Shown: positions 1-6,511, counted from the stretch's first letter. The stretch: 14,433 nucleotides of DNA from JAWLGW01 sp964569055 (GCA_964569055.1 CAZMSZ010000178.1:1-14433); one strand, 5' to 3'. Translations and numbers: made by a program. Notes: generated from the letters alone by a model not told the origin.

Positions 1-54
1 GACTCGGAATCGGAATCGGACTCGGAATCGGACTCGGAATCGGACTCGGAATCG
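1..54. repeat. Hexanucleotide tandem repeat GA(C/A)TCG, nine units
   Basis: Nine uninterrupted hexamers of the form GACTCG or GAATCG fill the first 54 bases, mostly alternating, with one GAATCG doublet near the left edge. The array may continue to the left of the window. Every unit contains GANTC, so the block is a run of GANTC sites at exact 6-base spacing. It lies beyond the 3' end of the minus-strand lipoprotein gene. I see no coding signature. Confidence 0.9.
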
Positions 55-125
55 GGACGCCAAGAGAGGGCAAGGCAAGGGCAAGGGAGAGTCGGGGACC
101 CGAACCCTTCAGCCGGGCAGCGCGC
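55..125. other. Short intergenic region with a GGCAAG-type purine-rich run
   Basis: Bases 62-92 hold degenerate copies of GGCAAG/GGGCAAG, a second hexamer-like low-complexity run directly after the GA(C/A)TCG array. The rest, up to the lipoprotein stop, shows a T-arm-like string (about 97-110) but no complete tRNA. I see no convincing terminator with a T tract for the gene that ends at 126. Confidence 0.5.
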
Positions 126-689
126 TCAGATCCGGCGCTCGGGGAACAGCAGCGACAGCACGTACTGCCACGTCTGGCGGCCCCAGCTCCGGCCCATGAC
201 GTCGGGGCGCTTGGGCGGGAGGAGCAGGTCGCGCAGCGAGCGGGGCTCGGGCGGGTCGAGCTCCGCGCGCAGGATGATCTGGCCCTTGGGGTCGTAGACC
301 GTGCACACGATCTGGGTGTAGGCCTTGCCGAACCCGACCACGATCGGGGCCTCCACGAACGTGAGGTGGATCGCCGCGGTCCCGGGGATCCGCTGGTTGA
401 GCTCGGCGAGGTGGGTGACCAGCGCCCCCTCGTCCTCGGGGTCGAGCGTCAGCCCGGTGTAGGCATACCCCGAGAGCACCAGCTGCTCGGTGTAGGCGGT
501 GATCACGCCCTGCACGAACGGGTCGGGCTCGGGGATCACCTGGAACGGGCGCGTCACGTAGAGGTGCGCCGAGGTGCGCGGCTCGCGGGAGGGCGCCACG
601 CGCGGCTCGATCGCCGTGCAGCCGCCCGCCGCCAGCGCCGCGGCGGCGAACGCGATCCCGAGGGTGGTGCTCCGCCGGTGGGCGCTCAC
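126..689 (-). CDS. Putative outer-membrane or periplasmic lipoprotein of unknown function
   Basis: 187 residues, GTG start. The N-terminus has a basic stretch (HRR), a hydrophobic alanine-rich segment (about residues 10-22) and a lipobox-like AGGC with Cys24 as the likely lipidation site, so it is probably exported and lipidated. The mature part is soluble, mixed alpha/beta in look, and has a central segment (about 100-135) of alternating hydrophobic residues that suggests beta strands. I recognise no family. The start lies 3 bases after the stop of the zinc-ribbon membrane protein gene, so the two are almost certainly one transcript with coupled translation. The pair may work together at the envelope, but nothing in the sequence shows how. 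Confidence 0.8.
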   Translation of the reverse strand: MSAHRRSTTLGIAFAAAALAAGGCTAIEPRVAPSREPRTSAHLYVTRPFQVIPEPDPFVQGVITAYTEQLVLSGYAYTGLTLDPEDEGALVTHLAELNQRIPGTAAIHLTFVEAPIVVGFGKAYTQIVCTVYDPKGQIILRAELDPPEPRSLRDLLLPPKRPDVMGRSWGRQTWQYVLSLLFPERRI

Positions 690-692
690 CCG

Positions 693-1157
693 CTAGAAGT
701 AGACCTCCCAGCGGTTGCCCTCGTACTTCACGATCAGCCCCATCAGCGCCAGCGCCGCCACCAGGCCGAGCCCCGCGCCGCTCCAGAACGCGCCGGACTC
801 GACCGCGGCGTTGCCGATCACCTGACCCCAGCGCGCGAAGCCGAGCGCACCCGCCAGCAGCACGACGAGGCAGATCATGAAGTTGGTGCGCTCGGTCCGG
901 CGATGTCCGGAGATCCGGTGGAGCAGCGCGTCGTCGGGCCTGCTGGCGGTGTGCTCGCACACCGGGCAGGTCAAGCTGTCGGTCTTGACCCCGGTGTCGA
1001 AGCACAGCTCCTCGAAGCACTCCGAGCACACCACCGGCACGAGCTCGTGCCCGCTCGGGCGCGGCCCCGCCGAGACCGCCTTGGTCCGACCGGTCGATCG
1101 CCGACCGCTCGCTGCCCTGGTAACCGCCGAGCTGCGTCCCGTCTTCTTCTTCGCCAC
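693..1157 (-). CDS. Small membrane protein with basic tail and zinc-ribbon-like Cys4 motif
   Basis: 154 residues. I chose the GTG at 1155-1157 because a strong GGAGGA site lies 6 bases upstream (1164-1169). The frame stays open much further upstream, but that part has no family-like content. Order: a Lys/Arg/Ser-rich, probably disordered N-terminus (residues 1-37); two CxxC pairs (C44/C47 and C64/C67) that look like a zinc ribbon; a basic linker (85-91); two predicted transmembrane helices (about 93-108 and 125-143); and a short tail with a KYEGNRWEVYF end. The Cys4 part probably faces the cytoplasm by the positive-inside rule. First gene of a two-gene unit with the lipoprotein. I recognise no named family and infer no function beyond metal binding. 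Confidence 0.8.
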   Translation of the reverse strand: MAKKKTGRSSAVTRAASGRRSTGRTKAVSAGPRPSGHELVPVVCSECFEELCFDTGVKTDSLTCPVCEHTASRPDDALLHRISGHRRTERTNFMICLVVLLAGALGFARWGQVIGNAAVESGAFWSGAGLGLVAALALMGLIVKYEGNRWEVYF

Positions 1158-1163
1158 GGGTCG

Positions 1164-1169
1164 TCCTCC
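1164..1169 (-). promoter_or_regulatory. Ribosome binding site deciding the GTG start at 1157
   Basis: GGAGGA on the minus strand, 6 bases before the GTG. It supports the short start against the much longer open frame. Confidence 0.75.
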
Positions 1170-1189
1170 CTGGCGCGCGCCGAGGGCGG

Positions 1190-1195
1190 ATTCTA
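1190..1195 (-). promoter_or_regulatory. Candidate -10 element TAGAAT for the zinc-ribbon/lipoprotein unit
   Basis: TAGAAT on the minus strand matches the sigma70 -10 consensus at 5 of 6 positions and sits in the only AT-rich patch of this divergent gap. A start point near 1183 would give a leader of about 25 bases. I see no good -35 hexamer at 16-19 bases. The same TAGAATC heptamer recurs before the FHA gene (9112-9118). Confidence 0.4.
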
Positions 1196-1254
1196 ACCCC
1201 CGACCCCGGTCGTGCGCGAGCACCCCCGCCGCGGGCCCCCGGGAGCCGTCGGCG

Positions 1255-1260
1255 TACAAT
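1255..1260 (+). promoter_or_regulatory. Candidate -10 element TACAAT for the YHS-Rieske-cytochrome b operon
   Basis: TACAAT matches the -10 consensus at 5 of 6 positions, 17 bases before the ATG of the YHS lipoprotein. The start point would fall at about 1267, right at the GGAGG (1268-1272), leaving a very short leader. No -35 is visible in the GC-rich upstream sequence, so an activator or alternative sigma factor is possible. A transcript starting further upstream is equally possible. Confidence 0.35.
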
Positions 1261-1277
1261 CGAGCCCGGAGGCCCTC

Positions 1278-1646
1278 ATGACACGCCGCGCTGGCCTGAT
1301 CACGGCCCTCGCGCTCTCGCTGCTCGCGCTCGGCTGCCCGGCGGAACCGCCGCCCGAGCCCCCGCCCGACGACGACCGCCCGTCGGTCCCGATCCCCGAG
1401 CTCCCGCCGGCGCCGCCCGAGCGGGAGGTGGCCGAGCCCGGCGCCGCCGCGCCGCCCGCCGCCAAGGAGGACCAGGAGGTCGGCCTGCTCGGACAGGCGA
1501 CCGACCCCGTCTGCGGCATGGCGATCCCCCTCAGCGGCGAGCCGCTCAGCGCGACCCACCGCGACGTCGTGTATCACTTCTGCAGCGAGACCTGCCGGGC
1601 GAAGTTCCTCGCGGAGCCCGCCCAGTGGACCGAGGACGGGAAGTGA
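1278..1646 (+). CDS. YHS-domain lipoprotein
   Basis: 122 residues. The ATG at 1278 has a GGAGG 5 bases upstream; an in-frame ATG at 1212 has no comparable site and would bury the signal peptide. Residues 1-20 form a lipoprotein signal (basic start, hydrophobic core, LALGC with Cys20). Residues 21-65 are a Pro/Glu/Ala-rich tether. Residues 75-117 are a YHS domain: DPVCGM (76-81), then YHFCSETC (99-106) and KF. In YHS proteins the cysteines are thought to bind metal, and the domain is common in copper and heavy-metal handling. First gene of the respiratory operon; its TGA overlaps the GTG of the Rieske gene by four bases. A role in metal delivery or sensing for the complex is inference. Confidence 0.88.
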   Translation: MTRRAGLITALALSLLALGCPAEPPPEPPPDDDRPSVPIPELPPAPPEREVAEPGAAAPPAAKEDQEVGLLGQATDPVCGMAIPLSGEPLSATHRDVVYHFCSETCRAKFLAEPAQWTEDGK

Positions 1647-2194
1647 CCGAGGGCGCGGAGGAAGCCGGCGAGCCACCGTCGGCGGGCCCCGAGGACCCGG
1701 CCCGGCGCCGGTTCCTCGCGCTCGCCACGGCCAGCCTGGGCGCCTGCGCCGGGGCGGGCCTGCTCGGCGCGGTGGGGACGGCCGTGATCGCCACGCCGCT
1801 CGGCGCGGAGGTCGCCGAGCCGGGCTGGTACGACCTCGGTCCGCTGGAGCGCTTCGCGCAGGGCGCCGCGCTCAAGGTCCCCGTGCTGGGCGAGCAGCGC
1901 GACGCGTGGAGCCGCTTCCGCGCGCGCAGCCTCGGGCGCGTGCTGGTCGTGCGCGAGGGCGACGCCGTGCGCGTGTTCTCCGCGGCCTGCCCCCACAACG
2001 GCTGCGACGTGTTCGTGACCGAGCGCGGGTTCCTCTGCCCGTGCCACGACAGCGAGTTCGCCCGCGACGGCGCCCTCGTGGCGGGCGAGTCGCCGCGCGG
2101 CCTCGACCCGCTCGACAGTCGGGTCGAGGACGGCCGGCTGCGCGTGCGCCTCGTCCGCTTCCAGCTCGGGACCGCCGAGCGTCGGCCGGTGTGA
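1643..2194 (+). CDS. Rieske 2Fe-2S protein of a cytochrome bc/b6f-type complex
   Basis: 183 residues from the GTG at 1643, which overlaps the preceding stop as GTGA. A GTG 18 bases upstream is a less likely alternative. A twin-arginine-like RRRFL (21-25) is followed by a hydrophobic alanine/glycine stretch (26-50), the usual uncleaved Tat anchor of Rieske subunits. The cluster motifs are CPHNGC (116-121) and CPCH (132-135). By family knowledge C116, H118, C132 and H135 bind the 2Fe-2S cluster and C121-C134 form the disulfide typical of quinol-oxidising, high-potential Rieske proteins. It should take the first electron from quinol at the Qo site of the next gene's product and pass it to the cytochrome c domain. 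Its TGA overlaps the next gene's GTG by four bases. Confidence 0.93.
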   Translation: MTEGAEEAGEPPSAGPEDPARRRFLALATASLGACAGAGLLGAVGTAVIATPLGAEVAEPGWYDLGPLERFAQGAALKVPVLGEQRDAWSRFRARSLGRVLVVREGDAVRVFSAACPHNGCDVFVTERGFLCPCHDSEFARDGALVAGESPRGLDPLDSRVEDGRLRVRLVRFQLGTAERRPV

Positions 2195-3855
2195 TCCGGC
2201 GCCTGCTCGCGTGGCTCGAGGCCCGCACCGGGCTGGCGGCGCTGGCGCGCCGCTGGGCGCGCGTCCCCGTGCCCGCCTCCGGCGCCTGGCGGCGCACGAC
2301 CGGCGGGCTGTTGCTCCTGCTGCTCGCCACGCAGGTCGTGACCGGCTTCGCGCTCGCCACCGGCTACAGCCCGAGCACCGCCCACGCCTGGGGGAGCGTG
2401 GTCCATCTCGAAGACCGCGCGCTGCTCGGCGCGTTCGTGCGCGGGCTGCACGCGTTCGGCGCCAGCGCCGTCGTGATCGTGGCCCTGGTGCACCTGGTGC
2501 GGGTCGGCCTCGAGCGGCGCTACCGCCCCCCGCGCGACGCGGTGTGGCTGCTCGGGCTGCTCGGGGTCCCCCTCCTGGCCACGTTCGCGCTCACCGGCTA
2601 CCTGCTCCCCTGGGACCAGCGCGGCTACTGGGCCACGCAGGTCGCGGCCGGGATCGTGCGAGGCACGCCGCTGATCGGCGAGCAGGCCGCGCGCGCCCTG
2701 CTCGGCGGCCCCGAGCTGGGGAGCCTGACCCTGACCCGGTTCTACGCCCTGCACGCCTTCGCGCTGCCCGCCCTCCTGGCGCTGCTCGCGCTCCTCCTGC
2801 TGCGCGCCTGGCGCCGCAGCGCCCTCGTGGCCGCGCGGGCGGCGGCCGAGCCCACCCGCCCCTACTGGCCCGAGCAGGCGGCGCGCGACGTGGCGGCCTG
2901 GGCCCTCGCGCTGAGCGCGCTGGCCGCGCTGGCGGCCTGGATCGGGGCCGGGCTCGAGGCGCCCGCCGACCCCGACTCGGACTTCTCGCCGCGCCCCGAG
3001 TGGTACTTCGCGCCGCTGCGCGAGCTGCTCAAGACGGTGCCCGAGCCGTGGGGGAGCCTGGTCGTTCCGGGCGCGGTGTTCGCGGCCTTCGCCGCGCTCC
3101 CCTGGCTGGACCGGCCCGGGCGATCGCGCCGGCTGCCGCGCGCGGTGCTGCTCGTGCCGCTCGCCGCCTGGCTCGCGCTGCTGGCGCGCAGCGCGCTCAC
3201 CGACCTCGCCGACCGCGACTACCAGGAGCGGCGCGCGATCGCGGCCGAGGACGCGGCGCTCGCCCGCGCGCTGGCCCAGGACGGGATCCCGCCCGAGGGC
3301 GCCGGCGAGCTGCTGCGCCGCCACCCGCCCCGGCTGGGCCGGAGCCTGTTCGAGCTGCACTGCGTGCGGTGCCACGCGCTGAACGGACGGGGCGGCGAGG
3401 AGGCGCCCGACCTCGGCGCCTACCTCACCCGCGCCTGGCTGGCGGGCCTGGTGCGCGACCCGCGCGCGCCGCGCTACTTCGGCCGCACCGAGCTGGCCAG
3501 CATGGAGGCGCTCCCGCGCGAGGAGCACGCCGCCCTGCCCGAGCTGACGGAGTACCTCGTCTCGCTCGATCCTTCGCAGGCGGAGCGGGTCGGCCCGGCG
3601 CTCGCCGCCCGCGGCCGCGAGGCGTTCGTGCGGCTCGAGTGCGACGCCTGCCACCCCGTGACCGCGGGCGAGGAGGACCTCGGGCCCAACCTGCACGCCT
3701 ACGGCAGCGAGGAGTGGCTGCTCGCGTTCCTGCGCGACCCGGGCGCGCCGCGGTTCTACGCCGAGGACAACGCCATGCCCGCCTACGGCGAGGAGCTGAG
3801 CGAGGAGGAGCTGCGGGCGCTGGTGGTGTTCTTGCGCCAGCAGGGCGGGCGGTGA
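2191..3855 (+). CDS. Cytochrome b6/subunit IV/diheme cytochrome c fusion
   Basis: 554 residues, GTG start coupled to the Rieske stop (GTGA). Residues 36-206 are a four-helix cytochrome b6 part: H87-x13-H101 in helix B, the TGYLLPWDQ region (135-143), and LTRFYALHAF (181-190) in helix D with H188. Residues 230-334 match subunit IV, with the Qo motif PEWY (269-272) and three helices, placing the C-terminus in the periplasm. Two cytochrome c domains follow, with CVRCH (391-395) and CDACH (484-488); M438 and M529 are likely sixth ligands. The protein would oxidise quinol, pump protons through the Q cycle and hand electrons to a soluble acceptor, with the fused c domains standing in for cytochrome c1 or f. 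Oddity: helix D has Leu at +14 and +15 from H188, so the usual second histidine for the n-side heme is absent. Confidence 0.92.
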   Translation: MIRRLLAWLEARTGLAALARRWARVPVPASGAWRRTTGGLLLLLLATQVVTGFALATGYSPSTAHAWGSVVHLEDRALLGAFVRGLHAFGASAVVIVALVHLVRVGLERRYRPPRDAVWLLGLLGVPLLATFALTGYLLPWDQRGYWATQVAAGIVRGTPLIGEQAARALLGGPELGSLTLTRFYALHAFALPALLALLALLLLRAWRRSALVAARAAAEPTRPYWPEQAARDVAAWALALSALAALAAWIGAGLEAPADPDSDFSPRPEWYFAPLRELLKTVPEPWGSLVVPGAVFAAFAALPWLDRPGRSRRLPRAVLLVPLAAWLALLARSALTDLADRDYQERRAIAAEDAALARALAQDGIPPEGAGELLRRHPPRLGRSLFELHCVRCHALNGRGGEEAPDLGAYLTRAWLAGLVRDPRAPRYFGRTELASMEALPREEHAALPELTEYLVSLDPSQAERVGPALAARGREAFVRLECDACHPVTAGEEDLGPNLHAYGSEEWLLAFLRDPGAPRFYAEDNAMPAYGEELSEEELRALVVFLRQQGGR

Positions 3856-4592
3856 CCCTGCGCCTGGCGGCGGTCCACTTCACCCCCGAGCTGGGCGAAG
3901 TGGCGACCAACCGCGAACGGCTGGTGGCGCTCGCGGCCGAGGCGGCGGCCGACGCCGACGTGGTCGTGCTGCCCGAGCTCGCCACCACGGGCTTCTGCCT
4001 CACCCCCCCCGAGGCGGCCGCCTGGGCCGAGGCCGCGGACGGGCCGACCGCGCGCGCGCTGGCAGACGTCGCTCGCGCCGCCCGCGCCGTGCTGGTGGTG
4101 GGCCTCGCGCTGCGCGCCGCCGAGGGCGCGCTCGAGAACGCCCAGCTGGTGCTCGACGCCGACGGCCGGCTCGCCGGGCGCTACGCCAAGCACCACCTGT
4201 TCGGGACCGATCACGGCTGGGCCCGGCCTGGCGCGAGCCCGGGCGAGGTCGTCACGACGGCGCACGGGCCGATCGGCCTCCTGATCTGCCACGACCTCGT
4301 CTACCCGCGCACCGTGGCCGCGCTCGCCGCGCGCCGACCGCGCCTGCTCGCCTTCTCGACGGCCTGGATCGGCGACGGCGAGCCGCTCCCGCGCGCCTGG
4401 AGCGAGGCGGCCCTGCTCTTCGAGCCGGCGCCGTTGGTGATCGCCAACCGCGGCGGCGCCGAGCGCGGGGTCGCGTTCGCCGACCCCTCGGCGATCCTGG
4501 GGCATCGCTGCGGCGGCGCGATCGGGCCGCGCGGCGCGGGGCCGAGCGTCGTCCGCTTCAGCCTGCCGCGATCCGGCGGATCTCCTTGCTGA
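3852..4592 (+). CDS. Carbon-nitrogen hydrolase (nitrilase superfamily)
   Basis: 246 residues. The GTG start overlaps the cytochrome stop as GTGA, with an AGGGCGGGCGG stretch before it. The nitrilase-superfamily catalytic triad is visible: E42 in LPELATTG, K113 in RYAKHHLFG, and the nucleophile C146 in LLICHDLVYPR. These enzymes cleave amide or nitrile C-N bonds in the cytoplasm. The substrate cannot be told from the sequence; the small size and lack of extra domains fit amidase-like members (omega-amidase, N-carbamoyl amidase and relatives). It is slightly short for the family, and the C-terminus ends abruptly in a Gly/Ser/Pro tail inside the convergent gene, 35 bases of which it overlaps. 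It is translationally coupled to the bc complex, which is unusual; the link may be shared expression only. Confidence 0.88.
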   Translation: MTLRLAAVHFTPELGEVATNRERLVALAAEAAADADVVVLPELATTGFCLTPPEAAAWAEAADGPTARALADVARAARAVLVVGLALRAAEGALENAQLVLDADGRLAGRYAKHHLFGTDHGWARPGASPGEVVTTAHGPIGLLICHDLVYPRTVAALAARRPRLLAFSTAWIGDGEPLPRAWSEAALLFEPAPLVIANRGGAERGVAFADPSAILGHRCGGAIGPRGAGPSVVRFSLPRSGGSPC

Positions 4593-4974
4593 GCGCCAGG
4601 TAGCCGAGCAACGCCACCGGCACCGTCAGCAGCAGGCCGAACAGCGCCAGCTCGCCGTACAGGAACGGCGCCTCGATCAGCAGCATGATCGTGGCGGGCA
4701 GGAGCAGGAGCAGGCAGGCCCCCGCGTGGACCGCCGCCAGGAACAGCCCGAACCGCCAGGGCCGCAGCAAACCGACCGCGCCGCCCGCCGCCGCGAGCGT
4801 CAGGATCACGAACGGGGTCGCGAGCCAGCGCGGCAGCTCGAGGATCGGCATCCCGAAGCAGTAGATCGTGTTGTCGCCGAACAGGCCGTCCGCTGCGATC
4901 CAGCCCCACAACAGCGCCATCAGGACGTGCCCGATCCCGAGCAGGAACCGGGCGGGCGACATGGACGAGTTCAT
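4558..4974 (-). CDS. Small four-helix integral membrane protein
   Basis: 138 residues, ATG start with GGAG 6 bases upstream. Four hydrophobic segments are predicted at about residues 9-29, 50-70, 75-98 and 108-127, and the C-terminus is basic (KEIRR). I see no conserved catalytic or metal-binding motif; family not recognised. It follows pgi on the same strand after 66 bases, so it may be co-transcribed with it. The gap contains overlapping GC-rich inverted repeats. Its last 35 bases overlap the end of the convergent hydrolase gene. Confidence 0.8.
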   Translation of the reverse strand: MNSSMSPARFLLGIGHVLMALLWGWIAADGLFGDNTIYCFGMPILELPRWLATPFVILTLAAAGGAVGLLRPWRFGLFLAAVHAGACLLLLLPATIMLLIEAPFLYGELALFGLLLTVPVALLGYLALSKEIRRIAAG

Positions 4975-4989
4975 GGGCAGCTCCAGCTC

Positions 4990-5020
4990 CGCGGCGCCGG
5001 GAGTCTACGCCGCGCCCGGC
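4990..5020. repeat. Two overlapping, mutually exclusive inverted repeats between pgi and the membrane protein gene
   Basis: CGCGGCG (4990-4996) can pair with CGCCGCG (5008-5014), and GCCGGG (4996-5001) with CCCGGC (5015-5020). The two stems share bases and cannot both form. No T tract follows on the minus strand, so this is at best a weak terminator, a processing site or a chance result of high GC. Confidence 0.35.
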
Positions 5021-5040
5021 AGGAGGGGAAGCCGGCCGAC

Positions 5041-6435
5041 TCAGGTCCGCCCGATCCGGCTCCTCATGATGGCCTTGTACGCCTCCACCCCGGGCTGGTC
5101 GTAGGCGCACACGTTCATCAGCTCGCCCTCGTAGGCGACGCTCGCCATGAGCAGGTACAGCAACCCGCCCAGGCAGCGCGAGTCGAGGCGGTCGAGCACC
5201 AGCGAGTCGGTCGGGCGGCCGTCGCTGGCGAGCGCCTCCTCGTTCGCCTGGCGCGCGAGCGTGTTGAGGGCGGCGAACGTCTTGCCCGCCAGGGGGCCCG
5301 CCGCGTCGACCGACGGCACGCGATCGACCGTGGCCCGCCCCCAGTCGGCCACGTCGAGCGTGGTCAGGGTCTTGTCGCGCGGGCCTTCCTGGTGGAGCTG
5401 CGTCTGCGCGTGCATGTCGGTCGTCCCGACGGCCACGATCGGCGTGCGGCCGGCGTGGACCAGCGCGCCCGTGCGGTCCTTCGCCTTGCCCAGCGACTCG
5501 GCCAGGAGCTGCACGTACCACTCCGAGACCGACCGCAGCCGCTCCGAGTAGGGCATGAACACCGCGCCGGTGCGCCCGGCGCGGGCCTGGGCGTGGTGGA
5601 GCGAGGCGTAGAGCAGCGCGGGGTTGCGCGCGAGGTCGCCCCCGGCCGCGAGCAGCGCGCCGCGCGTCGCGCGCGCGCCGTCGAGCAGGGCGTCGATGTC
5701 GAGCCCCGTGGCGGCGGCCGTCACCAGCCCGCACGAGGACAGCACGCTGAACCGCCCGCCGATCCCCTCGGGAAAGGGGAGCACCGCGCCGGTCGAGGCC
5801 TCGGCCATGTCCGCCAGGCGGGAGCCCGGATCGGTCAAGGCCACCAGCTCGAGCCGCAGGCCGCGGGCGCCGGCGAGGGCCTCGCGCAGCGCGAGCGTGG
5901 TGGCGAGCGTCTCGGTGGTCGTGCCGCTCTTGCTGATCGCGAGCAGCCGCACGTCGAGCGCTTGCCCGGCGGGGCGCCCCGCGGCCCGATCGCGCAGCTC
6001 GCCCACCAGCGCCCGCAGCTCGAGCGGGTCGAGGTGGAACCCCGCGAAGCGCAGCTCCGGGATCCCCGACAGCCGGGCGCTCCCGCCCGGCCCGAGCAGC
6101 GCGTCGTGCAGCACGCGGTTGCCGAGGTAGCTCCCGCCGATCCCGACCGAGACCAGGACGTCGGCCCGCCGCGCGTCGTCGGCCCAGCGCAGCGCCGCCT
6201 CGAGCGAGGCGCGGTTCTGCTCGGGCTCGCCCAGCCGCGGCCACCACACCGGCTCGCCCATGCCGGGCGTCTCGCCCGTCTCGAGCAGCGCCGCGAACGC
6301 GGCCGCCGCGCGGGCCGCCGCCTCCTCCGCCGCCGCGTCGCCCGGGCCGCCGCCGGCCTCGCGCATCAGGCCCGCGCAGCGGTAGGTGATCCCGGGGTCC
6401 TCCAGCCGCACCTCGATCGCGTCCGTCTGCGTCAC
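5041..6435 (-). CDS. pgi: Glucose-6-phosphate isomerase
   Basis: 464 residues. It interconverts glucose 6-phosphate and fructose 6-phosphate in the cytoplasm (glycolysis, gluconeogenesis). I chose the GTG at 6433-6435 because GGGAGGG lies 8 bases upstream; an in-frame ATG at 6481-6483 would add 16 basic residues and has no clear site. Family motifs: VGIGGSYLGNR (97-107), the sugar-phosphate loop SKSGTTTET (168-176), IGGRFSVLSSCGL (225-237), E313 in LLAESLGK, GTTDMHAQTQLHQEGPRDK (337-355) with H342, and K454 in AYKAIM. E313, H342 and K454 correspond to the expected catalytic Glu, His and Lys. The length fits the short bacterial type (about 450 residues) rather than the 550-residue enterobacterial one. 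It is divergent from the Cys4 protein gene. Confidence 0.95.
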   Translation of the reverse strand: MTQTDAIEVRLEDPGITYRCAGLMREAGGGPGDAAAEEAAARAAAAFAALLETGETPGMGEPVWWPRLGEPEQNRASLEAALRWADDARRADVLVSVGIGGSYLGNRVLHDALLGPGGSARLSGIPELRFAGFHLDPLELRALVGELRDRAAGRPAGQALDVRLLAISKSGTTTETLATTLALREALAGARGLRLELVALTDPGSRLADMAEASTGAVLPFPEGIGGRFSVLSSCGLVTAAATGLDIDALLDGARATRGALLAAGGDLARNPALLYASLHHAQARAGRTGAVFMPYSERLRSVSEWYVQLLAESLGKAKDRTGALVHAGRTPIVAVGTTDMHAQTQLHQEGPRDKTLTTLDVADWGRATVDRVPSVDAAGPLAGKTFAALNTLARQANEEALASDGRPTDSLVLDRLDSRCLGGLLYLLMASVAYEGELMNVCAYDQPGVEAYKAIMRSRIGRT

Positions 6436-6443
6436 GTTGGCAG

Positions 6444-6450
6444 CCCTCCC
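6444..6450 (-). promoter_or_regulatory. Ribosome binding site of pgi (GGGAGGG)
   Basis: GGGAGGG on the minus strand, 8 bases before the GTG at 6433-6435. It decides the start against the upstream ATG at 6481-6483. Confidence 0.75.
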
Positions 6451-6511
6451 GCGCGCGGGCGCTCTCTTCGCCCGCGGCGGCATTGGAGCACACGTCGGCG
6501 AGGCGGTCGGG

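Noticed and set aside
97..120. T-arm-like string on the minus strand (GGGTTCGGGTCCCC)
   Set aside because: The loop has G where tRNAs have the conserved A, only three stem pairs form, and no acceptor, D or anticodon arm can be fitted around it.
366..1196. Plus-strand open frame opposite the lipoprotein and zinc-ribbon membrane protein genes
   Set aside because: No ribosome site and antisense-type composition; the minus-strand pair has signal peptide, CxxC motifs and a 3-base gene spacing.
1546..3696. Long minus-strand open frame opposite the Rieske and cytochrome genes
   Set aside because: Low-complexity Arg/Gln/Gly composition with no motif; the plus strand has clear Rieske and heme motifs.
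3856..3868. CTGCGCCTGGCGG at the hydrolase start, also at 7174-7186
   Set aside because: In the hydrolase it simply encodes Leu-Arg-Leu-Ala in preferred codons, so the match to the intergenic copy is most likely chance.
6436..6483. Longer pgi start at the ATG at 6481-6483
   Set aside because: No ribosome site before it, while the GTG at 6433-6435 has GGGAGGG at 8 bases. The extra 16 residues are basic and unlike the family.
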